This document shows, in pieces, positions 8,630-17,787 of a stretch of DNA of 56,643 nt. A program made the translations under genes and the position numbers. The notes beneath the pieces are model-generated. The model did no database searches. It had not been told where the DNA came from and worked only from the letters and a program-made list of their open reading frames with translations. Where the stretch lies: the NCBI RefSeq assembly GCF_000445065.1, contig NZ_ATHO01000146.1, forward strand, positions 1 through 56,643, written 5' to 3'. Position 1 is the first letter of the stretch, and the number at the start of each line of letters is the position of its first letter. The stretch is from Sphingobium quisquiliarum P25. Its GTDB lineage: Bacteria > Pseudomonadota > Alphaproteobacteria > Sphingomonadales > Sphingomonadaceae.

Positions 8630-8746
8630 GTCATTCTCCTGCTCGATGCCGGGCTTTCATGTCCGGTCATCGGCATGGAATTTAGATAGCGACTGTTGCT
8701 GCTACTTTGCTGACAGGCGACAAAGGGTGCTGCCTTTGGAAATCCT

Positions 8747-11700
8747 TCAGGCGTTCTCCTGACCAGCGGCCTTTGCCAGCCCCTTCGACAATTGCAGGGC
8801 GCCGTTCAGCCGCGCGGCGGGATCGGCCCAGGCGCGGTTCACCACGACCTTGCTGTCCGGGCGCAGCCGCGCCACGCCGTTCAGCCGCTGGATATAGGCG
8901 ATCAGCCCCTCCGGCGCGGGGAAACGGTCCTCGAAAAAACTGACTAGCGCGCCCTTGGGCCCCACATCGATCTTGGAGATGTTGGCCTTCACGCAATTCT
9001 GCTTGATTTCGATCACCTTGAACAGGTTCTGCGTCGGCGCGGGCAGCTTGCCGAAACGGTCGATCAGTTCGGCGGCAAAGGCTTCCAGCCCCTGCCGGTC
9101 CTCGACCTCGTTCAGGCGGCGATAAAGCCCCATGCGCAGGTCGAGATCGGGCACATAATCTTCCGGGATCAGGATCGGCGCATCCACGCTGATCTGCGGA
9201 GAGAAGCTTTCCCGCTTTTCCAGCCCCGCGCCGCCAGCCTTGGCTTCCAGTATCGCGTCCTCCAGCATCGACTGATACAGTTCGAAGCCGACTTCCTTGA
9301 TATGGCCCGATTGCTCGTCGCCCACCAGATTGCCCGCGCCGCGAATATCCAGGTCATGGCTCGCAAGCTGAAAGCCAGCGCCCAGCGTATCCAGATCGGA
9401 CAGCACTTTGAGCCGCTTTTCCGCCGTTTCGGTGATCACCCGGTTGGCGGGCGTGGTGAAATAGGCATAGGCTCGTGTCTTCGACCGGCCGACGCGCCCC
9501 CGAAGCTGGTAAAGCTGCGCCAGTCCGAAACGGTCTGCGCGATGGATGATCAGCGTGTTGGCCGATGGGATATCGAGCCCGCTTTCAACGATCGTAGTCG
9601 ATAGCAGCACGTCATAGCGCTTGTCGTAAAAGGCCGACATGCGTTCCTCGACCTCGGTAGCGCTCATCTGGCCATGGGCGACGATCGGCTTCACCTCCGG
9701 CACTTCGGTGCGCAGATATTCCTCGACCTCGGTCAGGTCGGCGATGCGCGGCACGACGAAGAAGCTCTGCCCGCCGCGATAATGTTCGCGCAGCAGCGCC
9801 TCGCGGATCACCACCCCGTCCCATGGCATGATGTAGGTCCGCACCGCCAGACGATCGACCGGAGGCGTCTGAATGACCGACAGTTCGCGCAGCCCTGACA
9901 TCGCCATCTGCAAGGTGCGCGGGATCGGCGTCGCCGTCAGCGTCAGCACATGCACATCGGTCTTGAGAGATTTCAGCCGCTCCTTGTGTGTCACCCCGAA
10001 CCGCTGTTCCTCGTCCACGATGACGAGCCCCAGCCGCTTGAACTCAAGGCCCTTTGCCAGCAGCGCATGGGTCCCCACCACGATATCGATGGTGCCATCG
10101 GCCAGCCCTGCCTTTACGGCTTTGGCCTCCTTGTCCGGCACCAGCCGCGACAGGCGGCCGATATTCACCGGAAAGCCGCGGAACCGCTCCTCGAAATTCA
10201 TATGATGCTGCCGGGCGAGCAGGGTAGTCGGGCAGATCACGACCACCTGCATCCCCGCCATCGCCGCCACGAAAGCGGCGCGCAAAGCCACCTCGGTCTT
10301 GCCGAAGCCGACATCGCCGCACACCAGCCGGTCCATCGGCCGCCCCGCGCCCAGATCCTCGATCACGTCTGTGATGGCGCGGTCCTGATCCTCGGTCTCC
10401 TGATAGGGGAAGCGATCCACGAACGCCGGATAGCCCGCGCTGTCCGGCTCCGCGACAGTAGCCGCCCGCAGCGCGCGTTCCGCCGCCGTCTTGAGCAACT
10501 CACCCGCAATCTCGCGGATGCGCTCCTTCATCCGCGCCTTGCGCCGCTGCCACGCCTCGCCGCCCAGCTTGTCGAGGCTCACGCCTTCGCTATCGGACCC
10601 GTAGCGGGAAAGAACCTCCAGATTCTCCACCGGCACATAGAGCTTGTCGCCGCCCGCATATTCCAGCGCCACGCAATCATGCGCCGCCTTGGCGACGGGT
10701 ATTTGCGTCAGCCCCTCATAACGGCCGATGCCATGGTCCATATGCACGACCAGATCGCCCGGCGAGAGGGTCGCCAGTTCGGCAAGGAAAGCATCCGAAC
10801 TCTTCTTGCGCTTGGCCCGGCGCACCAGCCGGTCGCCCAGCATGTCCTGCTCGGTCAGCACCGCCACATCGGGCGCGGTGAAGCCATGATCCAGCGGCAA
10901 CACAGTCAGCACGGTGCTGCCTCCCGCAGCGATCCCCAGCGCCTCCTGCCAGCTATCCGCCGCCGCGACCCGCTTCAGCCCATGGTCGATCAGCAGTCCC
11001 GATAGCCGCTCCCGCGCACCGCCGGAGTAACTGGCGATGACCACCTTCTTCTTTGCCCGCTGGAGCGCGGCGATATGCTTGCTCACCGCCTCATAGACAT
11101 TGGCGTTCTGCGCCCGCTCCGGCGCGAAATCGCGCGGCCCATCGACTTCGAAATCAAGGACGGTGGCGCTTTCCGGCTCATGAAAGGGCGTGGTCGCGTG
11201 CATCGGCCATGCGCGCACCGCCGCGTCCCATTCCTCCGCGTCCAGATAGAGCGCCCTGGGCTCCAGGGGCCGATAAGCCCCCGGATCGGACGATTTCGCC
11301 TGCACCCGGTTGGCATGATAGTCGCGGATCGCTTCGAACCGCGCCTCGGCCGCGCCCGCCACGCCATGATCCAGCACGACCACGGTGTCATCGCCCAGAT
11401 GCTCGGTCATCGGCACCAGCCGTTCCTCGAACAGCGGCAGCCAATGCTCCATCCCCGCCAGCCGCCGCCCGTCGCTCACCGCCTGATAAAGCGGATCGCC
11501 CGTCGCCGTCGCCCCGAACGTCTCGCGATAGCGGCCCCGGAAACGCTTGATCGTCTCCTCATCCAGCAGCGCCTCGGAAGCCGGGAGCAGCGTGAACCCC
11601 TCGACGCTCCCGCTGGTCCGCTGGTCGGCCGGATCGAACCGCCGCACCGTCTCAATCTCATCCCCGAAGAAATCAAGCCGCAGCGGCTGTTCCTCGCCGC

Positions 11701-12241
11701 CGGGAAACAGGTCGACAATGCCCCCGCGAATGGCGAATTCGCCCCGGTCATGCACGGTATCGGTCCGCACATAGCCATTTGCCTGCAACATCTCCGCCAG
11801 CCGCGAGATCGCGATCCGCTCCTTGGGCGCGAGCTTCGCCACCAATTGCCGCACGCGGAACGGCGTCAGCGTCCGTTGCGTCAGCGCGTTGATGGTGGTG
11901 AGGACAAGCTGCGGCCCCTTGGGCTTCCCTTGCAGCGCATAAAGCCCCGCCAGCCGCGCCGAAGCCGTCCGCAGCGAAGGACTGGCCCGGTCATAGGGCA
12001 GGCAGTCCCAGGCGGGAATCTCGACAATCTCGATCTCCGGCGCGAAATAATGCGCCGTATCCGCCACCGCCCGCATAAGCTGCTCGTCCGGCGCGACGAA
12101 GAGGGCGCGCGAAGGCGCCGCGCGTGCGATGTCCGCCAGCAGCCAGGGCTGGAACCCCGCTGGCACGCCCGACAGGGTGACGGGGGCGGAAGCATTGAGG
12201 ATTTTCTGAAGGTCGGTCAAACTAACAACATCCGTTCGCAC
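8747..12241 (-). CDS. mfd: Transcription-repair coupling factor Mfd
   Basis: A 1164-residue Mfd, the translocase that removes RNA polymerase stalled at DNA damage and recruits UvrA. Residues 1-330 hold the UvrB-like module. Residues ~495-550 are the RNA polymerase interaction domain (GDLVVHMDHGIGRYEGL). The helicase core has Walker A GDVGFGKTEV near 643-650 and DEEQ in VIVDEEQRFGV. The C-terminal TRCF domain follows. The first codon is uncertain: the GTG at 12241 lies in a CCGTTCG repeat, while a TTG at 12220 (LTDLQKIL) matches the usual family start better. Neither has a clear Shine-Dalgarno. sdhE lies just upstream in the same direction. Confidence 0.95.
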   Translation of the reverse strand: MRTDVVSLTDLQKILNASAPVTLSGVPAGFQPWLLADIARAAPSRALFVAPDEQLMRAVADTAHYFAPEIEIVEIPAWDCLPYDRASPSLRTASARLAGLYALQGKPKGPQLVLTTINALTQRTLTPFRVRQLVAKLAPKERIAISRLAEMLQANGYVRTDTVHDRGEFAIRGGIVDLFPGGEEQPLRLDFFGDEIETVRRFDPADQRTSGSVEGFTLLPASEALLDEETIKRFRGRYRETFGATATGDPLYQAVSDGRRLAGMEHWLPLFEERLVPMTEHLGDDTVVVLDHGVAGAAEARFEAIRDYHANRVQAKSSDPGAYRPLEPRALYLDAEEWDAAVRAWPMHATTPFHEPESATVLDFEVDGPRDFAPERAQNANVYEAVSKHIAALQRAKKKVVIASYSGGARERLSGLLIDHGLKRVAAADSWQEALGIAAGGSTVLTVLPLDHGFTAPDVAVLTEQDMLGDRLVRRAKRKKSSDAFLAELATLSPGDLVVHMDHGIGRYEGLTQIPVAKAAHDCVALEYAGGDKLYVPVENLEVLSRYGSDSEGVSLDKLGGEAWQRRKARMKERIREIAGELLKTAAERALRAATVAEPDSAGYPAFVDRFPYQETEDQDRAITDVIEDLGAGRPMDRLVCGDVGFGKTEVALRAAFVAAMAGMQVVVICPTTLLARQHHMNFEERFRGFPVNIGRLSRLVPDKEAKAVKAGLADGTIDIVVGTHALLAKGLEFKRLGLVIVDEEQRFGVTHKERLKSLKTDVHVLTLTATPIPRTLQMAMSGLRELSVIQTPPVDRLAVRTYIMPWDGVVIREALLREHYRGGQSFFVVPRIADLTEVEEYLRTEVPEVKPIVAHGQMSATEVEERMSAFYDKRYDVLLSTTIVESGLDIPSANTLIIHRADRFGLAQLYQLRGRVGRSKTRAYAYFTTPANRVITETAEKRLKVLSDLDTLGAGFQLASHDLDIRGAGNLVGDEQSGHIKEVGFELYQSMLEDAILEAKAGGAGLEKRESFSPQISVDAPILIPEDYVPDLDLRMGLYRRLNEVEDRQGLEAFAAELIDRFGKLPAPTQNLFKVIEIKQNCVKANISKIDVGPKGALVSFFEDRFPAPEGLIAYIQRLNGVARLRPDSKVVVNRAWADPAARLNGALQLSKGLAKAAGQENA

Positions 12242-12287
12242 TAGCTTGTCGAAGTGCCCGCCTGAGCGTAGGCGAAGGCAAGCGGGA
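12231..12287. repeat. CCGTTCG-type palindromic repeat at the 5' end of mfd
   Basis: Begins ATCCGTTCGCACTAGCTTG and continues through TCGAAGTGCCCGCCTGAGCG to AGCGGG, the same repeat family seen at 12575 and 7409. It fills the space between sdhE and mfd and overlaps the first possible codons of mfd. Confidence 0.6.
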
Positions 12288-12292
12288 TGGTC

Positions 12293-12562
12293 TCACTTCC
12301 TCCCGATCTCCACGAAATCCATCTTCACGAACCTGTCCCACATCGGCCCGCGCCATTCGTCCGGCAATGGCAGCGTGCCCAGCGCCCAGGCCATGATGTC
12401 GGCATCCTGCTCCTCGATAAACCGCTCGAACCAGTCGATCTCCTCTTGCCCCCATTCGGCATGATAGCGGTCGAAAAAGCCCCCCACGGCCAGATCCGCT
12501 TCCTTGATGCCGCGATGCCATGCCCGGAATTGCAGGCGGCGGATGCGAGGATCTTCGTTCAT
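12293..12562 (-). CDS. sdhE: Succinate dehydrogenase assembly factor SdhE
   Basis: An 89-residue protein of the SdhE/Sdh5 (DUF339) family, which promotes FAD attachment to the flavoprotein of succinate dehydrogenase. The start ATG at 12562 gives MNEDPRIRRLQFRAWHRGIKEAD read in one stretch, containing the conserved RGxxE (RGIKE). The rest is the compact helical bundle with WFERFIEEQD and a tryptophan-rich end. A longer reading frame upstream runs into a repeat and is not used. It is followed by mfd in the same direction and is divergent from recG. The length is normal. Confidence 0.93.
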   Translation of the reverse strand: MNEDPRIRRLQFRAWHRGIKEADLAVGGFFDRYHAEWGQEEIDWFERFIEEQDADIMAWALGTLPLPDEWRGPMWDRFVKMDFVEIGRK

Positions 12563-12574
12563 CTTCACTACTCT

Positions 12575-12692
12575 CCGTTCGTCCTGAGTAGCCACTGAGC
12601 CTGCCGAAGTGGCGTATCGAAGGAACATGAGCGCCCATTGCTTCGATACGGGACTCCGGCTTCGCTCAGCCCCTACTCAGCACGAAGGGCGG
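12575..12692. repeat. Long imperfect inverted repeat (REPIN-like)
   Basis: Two arms of about 45 bases, 12578-12622 and 12641-12686, are inverted copies of each other with several mismatches: TTCGTCCTGAGTAG pairs with CTACTCAGCACGAA, and CGTATCGAAG with CTTCGATACG. They flank an 18-base loop. It lies between the divergent sdhE and recG genes and must be part of their leader regions. Confidence 0.75.
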
Positions 12693-12769
12693 TAGAGGAC
12701 GGGCACAGGAATTTAGCCGATCGGATGTTTGCGCATCGTCCCGGCTGGGCTAGACACCGCCAGATAGAC

Positions 12770-14833
12770 ATGCGCCCGGATATCCTCAACCCACTCTTCG
12801 CCGAAATCGAAGCGCTCAAGGGCGTTGGCCCCGCGCTGGCCAAGCCGTTGGAGCGCCTCGGCCTTGCCCGCGCCATCGATGTCGCCTTCCATTTGCCGGT
12901 CAGCTTCATCGACCGCCATATGGTGGATGATCTTGCCCAGAGCGACTCCGGCCGCGTCATCGGCATCACCCTGACACCCACCGACTATCGCGCCTCCGGC
13001 AGCGCCCGCGCGCCCTTCCGCGTGATCGCGCAGGACAGGCATGGCAACACAGTCACCCTTGTTTATTTCGGCAAGAACAGCGCCTGGCCCCGCAAGCTGC
13101 TGCCGCTGAACGAGCCCAAATTCATCTCCGGCAAGCTGGAGGCCTATGGCGACGCGCTTCAGATCGTCCACCCGGACTATGTTCTCCCGCCGGAGGAAGC
13201 CGCCACCATCCCCGCGCGCGAGCCGGTCTATGGACTGTCGGAGGGCCTGACCAACAACCGCCTGCGCGATCTGGTCAGCCAGTCGCTGGCCCGTGCCCCC
13301 GACCTACCTGAATGGATCGAACCCAGCCTGCTCGGCCGCAAGGGCTGGCCAGCATGGCGGGAGGCGCTTGCCCGCATCCATGCCGATCCCAGCGACGCGA
13401 AGGCGCGCGAGCGGCTTGCCTATGATGAAATTTTCGCCGGTCAACTTGCCCTGATGCTGGTCCGCCAATCCTCCCGCAAGCGCCGGGGCGTCCCCATCGC
13501 CGGAGATGGCCGCCTTCGCGCCATGCTCAAACTCCCCTTCGCTCCCACCGGGGCCCAGCGCCGCGCCTTCGGAGAGATTGAAGGCGACATGGCCCAGCCC
13601 GTCCCGATGCTCCGCCTGCTGCAAGGCGATGTCGGATCGGGTAAGACGCTGGTCGCGCTCATGGCGCTGCTCAACACGGTCGAGGCAGGCGCTCAGGGCG
13701 CGCTCCTCGCCCCCACTGAAATCCTCGCTCGCCAGCATTATGAAACGCTGCGCAAGATGGCGTCGGGCCTGCCGGTCTCCATCGCTATCCTGACCGGCCG
13801 GGAAAAGGGCAGGACGCGCGAATCCACCCTCATGGGGCTGGCGGACGGCAGCATCGACATACTCGTCGGCACCCACGCCATCTTTCAGGAAGCCGTTCGC
13901 TACAAGAATCTCGCCCTCGCGGTGATCGACGAACAGCATCGCTTCGGGGTCGCCCAGCGCATGATGCTCGCCGCCAAGGCCGAACGCACGCCGCACCTGC
14001 TGGTGATGACCGCCACGCCTATCCCGCGCACGCTGACGCTGACCTATTATGGCGAGATGGACGTCTCGCGCCTCGACGAGATGCCGCCCGGCCGCCAGCC
14101 GATCCAGACCGTGGTCATGTCCGCCAACCGCCTCGACGAAGTGGTCGAAGCGCTCGCCCGCCATGTCGAAGGCGGCGGACAGGCCTATTGGGTCTGCCCG
14201 CTGGTGGAGGAAAGCGAAACCAGTGATCAGGCCGCCGCCGAAGCCCGCGCCGAAATGCTGCGCATGCGCTTTGGCGAACGCGTCGGCCTTGTCCACGGCC
14301 GCATGAAGGGCCCGGAAAAGGACGCCGCGATGGAGGCCTTTGCCTCCGCCCGCACGAAAATCCTCGTAGCCACCACGGTGATCGAGGTCGGCGTCGATGT
14401 GCCCAACAGCAACCTCATCATCATCGAAGGCGCCGACCGCTTTGGCCTGGCGCAGCTTCACCAGCTACGGGGCCGGGTGGGGCGGGGGCAGAACCATAGC
14501 GTCTGCATCCTCCTTCGCGGCGGCGCGCTCAGCGAAACCAGCCGCGCCCGTCTGGCCCTGATGCGGGAAACCAATGACGGCTTCCGCATAGCCGAGGAAG
14601 ATCTGCGGCTGCGCGGGGCGGGCGAGATATTGGGCACGAAGCAATCGGGCGAGCAGCAGTTGAAGATCGCCACGCCCGAACATCTCTCCGCCTTGCTCGA
14701 CCCGGCGCGCGACGACGCGCATCTCCTGATCGACCGCGACGGTGGCCTCAGCGAGGCGAGGGGACAGGCGGCGCGCATCTGCCTCTATCTGTTCGAACGG
14801 GACGCCGCCGTCGGCCTGCTCCGCAGCGGCTAG
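12770..14833 (+). CDS. recG: ATP-dependent DNA helicase RecG
   Basis: A 687-residue RecG, which remodels stalled replication forks and Holliday junctions. The N-terminal wedge/OB domain (residues ~1-150) begins with the helix-hairpin segment LKGVGPALAKPLERLG. Walker A is GDVGSGKTL near 286-294, the DExH box reads DEQHRFG, and the C-terminal helicase domain contains TTVIEVGVDVPN and LRGRVGRG. The ATG at 12770 is chosen because the family starts here; an upstream extension is repeat-derived. The gene is monocistronic or first in a unit with the channel gene downstream. Confidence 0.96.
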   Translation: MRPDILNPLFAEIEALKGVGPALAKPLERLGLARAIDVAFHLPVSFIDRHMVDDLAQSDSGRVIGITLTPTDYRASGSARAPFRVIAQDRHGNTVTLVYFGKNSAWPRKLLPLNEPKFISGKLEAYGDALQIVHPDYVLPPEEAATIPAREPVYGLSEGLTNNRLRDLVSQSLARAPDLPEWIEPSLLGRKGWPAWREALARIHADPSDAKARERLAYDEIFAGQLALMLVRQSSRKRRGVPIAGDGRLRAMLKLPFAPTGAQRRAFGEIEGDMAQPVPMLRLLQGDVGSGKTLVALMALLNTVEAGAQGALLAPTEILARQHYETLRKMASGLPVSIAILTGREKGRTRESTLMGLADGSIDILVGTHAIFQEAVRYKNLALAVIDEQHRFGVAQRMMLAAKAERTPHLLVMTATPIPRTLTLTYYGEMDVSRLDEMPPGRQPIQTVVMSANRLDEVVEALARHVEGGGQAYWVCPLVEESETSDQAAAEARAEMLRMRFGERVGLVHGRMKGPEKDAAMEAFASARTKILVATTVIEVGVDVPNSNLIIIEGADRFGLAQLHQLRGRVGRGQNHSVCILLRGGALSETSRARLALMRETNDGFRIAEEDLRLRGAGEILGTKQSGEQQLKIATPEHLSALLDPARDDAHLLIDRDGGLSEARGQAARICLYLFERDAAVGLLRSG

Positions 14834-14988
14834 TACGCCGTCATCCCGCGAAGGCAGGAACCCAATCCGAACGGCAGCATATCTATGGAACGGCAGAAAC
14901 CGGGTCCTCGCCTACGCAGCAACACGGCTTATCTCACCCTCATGCTGCAACCGCGAAACAATCCCGCCGCCCTGTCGTTGCCCATCAC

Positions 14989-16068
14989 ATGCAATCCGAC
15001 ATCAGCCTGCACCATATCACGCCCATGGCGGCGATCTCGATCGGCATATCGGTCGCCGCCGCCTTCCTGCTGCACTGGCTTGCCTATTGGATAGCCAGCC
15101 GGATCGCGCGGCGGATGAAGCTCGATCCGGTGATCCTGCCCGCCATCTATCACCCGACCCGCTGGCTCGTCGTGCTGATGGCGCTCGCCGCCGGGGTCCA
15201 GCCGCTGAAATTCAGCGACCGCGTCGAATCCATCTGGACGATCGGTTCGGGGATGGTCTTCATCCTGCTGATGGGCTGGCTCATCTTCGCCCTGATGCGC
15301 GCCTTTCGCGTCCTGCTCGAACGGCGCAGCGACATCAGCGTCGAGGATAATCTGAAGGCCCGCCGCCAGCATACCCGCATCCGCATCCTCTATCGCGTGG
15401 CGCAATTCATCATCGGCTTCCTCATCGTCTCCTTGATGCTGATCATGATTCCGGGCGTACGCACGGTGGGCGTCACGCTGATGGCGTCGGCGGGTCTTGC
15501 AGGGCTTGCGGTCGGCGCGGCGGCCCAGCCCGCGCTCAAGAATCTGATCGCGGGTATCCAGATGGCCTTTTCAGAGCCGATCCGCCTGGATGACGTTGTG
15601 ATCGTGGAAGGGGAATGGGGCCGGATAGAGGATATCAAGCTCACCTATGTGGTGGTGCGCATCTGGGACGACCGGCGCATGGTCGTGCCTGTCTCCTATT
15701 TCCTCGAAAAGCCGTTCCAGAACTGGACCACGAAGACGTCCGACCTGCTCGGCACCGTCTTCCTCTATGTCGATCCTTCGGCCGATGTCGAACGCATCCG
15801 CGCCCGCTTCGTCGAAGCGGTGAAGGCCAATGCGCGCTGGGACGGGCGCGTCGCCATATTGCAGGTGACCGATCATCGCGCCGACGCGCTGGAACTGCGC
15901 GGGCTGCTGAGCGCGCGCAATGCAGGCATCGCCTTCGACCTGCGCTGCGAGGTGCGGGAGGAGATGCTGCAATTCCTGCGCACGGAAATGCCCGAGGCGC
16001 TGGTCAGGTCGCGTCAGCGGATCGAGGCCGCCGATGGCTTCACCACGCCGTCTGCCGTGGCGGGATGA
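14989..16068 (+). CDS. MscS-family mechanosensitive channel
   Basis: A 359-residue inner-membrane protein. Hydrophobic segments lie at about 13-35, 53-70, 82-104 and 138-158. Then comes the pore-lining helix region rich in Gly and Ala (MASAGLAGLAVGAAAQPALK), and the beta domain with DDVVIVEGEWGRIEDI and PFQNWTTKTSDLLG. It should open under membrane tension to release solutes at osmotic downshock. The 155 bases upstream hold a GTCATCCCGCGAAGGC repeat. Its 3' end overlaps the convergent PilZ gene by 29 bases. The ion preference is unknown. Confidence 0.9.
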   Translation: MQSDISLHHITPMAAISIGISVAAAFLLHWLAYWIASRIARRMKLDPVILPAIYHPTRWLVVLMALAAGVQPLKFSDRVESIWTIGSGMVFILLMGWLIFALMRAFRVLLERRSDISVEDNLKARRQHTRIRILYRVAQFIIGFLIVSLMLIMIPGVRTVGVTLMASAGLAGLAVGAAAQPALKNLIAGIQMAFSEPIRLDDVVIVEGEWGRIEDIKLTYVVVRIWDDRRMVVPVSYFLEKPFQNWTTKTSDLLGTVFLYVDPSADVERIRARFVEAVKANARWDGRVAILQVTDHRADALELRGLLSARNAGIAFDLRCEVREEMLQFLRTEMPEALVRSRQRIEAADGFTTPSAVAG

Positions 16069-16393
16069 GCGACAGCATGGCGTCGTACAGGCGCGGCTCG
16101 ATGGGCTGGCGGAACTCCATGCCGACTCGCTTGTCCTCGGCCCAGCGGACCTCGGCCTGCATATCCCTGACGATCGGCAGCCACACGGACACATGCTGCC
16201 CGATCAGCAGTTCCCCCTCGGTCCTGCACATCAGGCCCAGCGGCGATATGTTGATGATCCGCGCTCCATAAGAGCGGCCGTTGAAGTTTATATGGCTGAC
16301 CATGTCGACCAGGACGCGGGGCACGCGCCGTTGATCGATGGAAGGATCGCGGGATTTAGCGACATGGGCCAGGTTTGCGAGCACCGAGGACAT
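16040..16393 (-). CDS. PilZ-domain protein, probable c-di-GMP receptor
   Basis: A 117-residue single-domain PilZ protein. The c-di-GMP binding signature is present as an arginine-rich start (DQRRVPRV, an RxxxR-like motif) and an (N/D)xSxxG motif (NISPLGL). A beta-barrel ending in VGMEFRQPI follows. No membrane segment is seen. Binding c-di-GMP is expected from the motifs; the target is unknown. The gene is convergent with, and overlaps, the mechanosensitive channel gene, and is preceded in its own direction by tyrS at 75 bases. Confidence 0.87.
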   Translation of the reverse strand: MSSVLANLAHVAKSRDPSIDQRRVPRVLVDMVSHINFNGRSYGARIINISPLGLMCRTEGELLIGQHVSVWLPIVRDMQAEVRWAEDKRVGMEFRQPIEPRLYDAMLSLIPPRQTAW

Positions 16394-16468
16394 GGGCGCA
16401 GCTTATGGTAAGGAAGATCATCCCTTTCTTACCCGCCATGGTTGATCGCTGATTAACCCCTTTATTTT

Positions 16469-17686
16469 TCAGGCGGTTACCAACCCATGTTTCTTTGCGC
16501 CAAAGCTCAGCTTGTCGCCGGGCTTCAACGCCATTGCAGGATCGCTCACCACCTCGCCATTCACGCGGATCGCGCCCTCGGCCAGCTTGCGCCGCACTTC
16601 CTTGTTGGACGCGGCAAAGCCCAGCGCCATCGTGCCCTGAACGACGTTCAGCCCGTCCGTGCCGATGCTGACCGTGGGCAGGTTGGCGTCCGACGCGCCT
16701 TCCTCGAACGTCCTGCGCGCCGTCTCGGATGCGGCGGCCGCCGCTTCGGTGCCCCGGCACAGGGCCGTCGCCTCATTGGCGAGGATCTTCTTCGCCTCGT
16801 TGATCTCCGCGCCTTGAAGCGCGGCCAGACGCTCGACCTCATCCATGGGCAGGTCGGTGAACAGCCGCAGCCTGTTCGCCACATCGGCATCCGCCGTGTT
16901 CCGCCAGAATTGCCAATAGTCGTAGCTGGAAAGCTGATCCTCGTTCAGCCACACCGCGCCGCCCACGGTCTTGCCCATCTTCGTGCCGTCCGCATTGGTC
17001 AGCAGCGGCGTGGTCAGGCCGAACACCTGCATGCCGTCCACGCGCCGGGCGAGTTCGACGCCGTTCACGATATTGCCCCACTGGTCCGATCCGCCCATCT
17101 GCAACCGGCATCCCGACCGGCGCGACAGCTCCAGGAAATCATAGGCCTGGAGGATCATATAGTTGAACTCAAGGAAGCTCAGCGACTGTTCCCGGTCCAG
17201 CCGCAGCTTCACGGAGTCGAAGCTCAGCATCCGGTTGACCGAGAAATGCTGGCCGATATCCCGCAGGAACGGGATATATTCCAAACGGTCCAGCCATTCG
17301 GCATTGTCCAGCATGATGGCGTCGGTAGGACCGTCGCCAAAGGTCAGGAATCGTTCGAACACGCGCTTGATGCTCGCCACATTCTGCGCGATCAGATCGG
17401 TCGTCAGCAGCTTGCGCGCTTCATCCTTGAAGCTCGGATCGCCAATCTTGCCGGTTCCCCCGCCCATCAGGACGATCGGCTTGTGCCCGGCCTTCTGCAA
17501 CTGGCGCAGCATCATGATCGACACCAGATGCCCGACATGCAGCGACGGTGCGGTCGGGTCGAAGCCGATATAGCCCGGCACGATCTGCCTGGCGGCCAGG
17601 GCATCTAGCCCCTCCGCGTCGGTCAACTGGTGGATATAGCCGCGCGTCTCAAGCAGGCGGAGCAGGTCGGATTGATAGCTGGTCAT
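16469..17686 (-). CDS. tyrS: Tyrosyl-tRNA synthetase
   Basis: A 405-residue class I synthetase that charges tRNA-Tyr. The HIGH motif is HVGH at residues 50-53, the tyrosine site includes GGSDQWGNI, and the KMSKS loop reads KMGKT. The C-terminal S4-like RNA-binding domain ends in [14 protein letters not shown]...[10 protein letters not shown]. The ATG at 17686 (MTSYQSDLL) is preferred over an in-frame codon 39 bases upstream because the family begins here. It is divergent from anmK. Confidence 0.96.
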   Translation of the reverse strand: MTSYQSDLLRLLETRGYIHQLTDAEGLDALAARQIVPGYIGFDPTAPSLHVGHLVSIMMLRQLQKAGHKPIVLMGGGTGKIGDPSFKDEARKLLTTDLIAQNVASIKRVFERFLTFGDGPTDAIMLDNAEWLDRLEYIPFLRDIGQHFSVNRMLSFDSVKLRLDREQSLSFLEFNYMILQAYDFLELSRRSGCRLQMGGSDQWGNIVNGVELARRVDGMQVFGLTTPLLTNADGTKMGKTVGGAVWLNEDQLSSYDYWQFWRNTADADVANRLRLFTDLPMDEVERLAALQGAEINEAKKILANEATALCRGTEAAAAASETARRTFEEGASDANLPTVSIGTDGLNVVQGTMALGFAASNKEVRRKLAEGAIRVNGEVVSDPAMALKPGDKLSFGAKKHGLVTA

Positions 17687-17723
17687 AACGCCGCGCCCTC
17701 TAGCATTGTCATCTTTACCCGTC

Positions 17724-17744
17724 ATCCTGAACTTGTTTCAGGAT
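17724..17744. repeat. Short palindrome ATCCTGAA/TTCAGGAT (GTCATCCTGAAC family)
   Basis: An 8-bp perfect inverted repeat with a CTTGT spacer in the tyrS-anmK gap. A related copy with the same CTGAACTTGTTT core lies at 51178-51200 on the other strand. This is a common sphingomonad intergenic repeat. Confidence 0.6.
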
Positions 17745-17787
17745 CCATTCCGCCCCACAGAGCAGGAGTGAGCGGAAGGACGAAACC

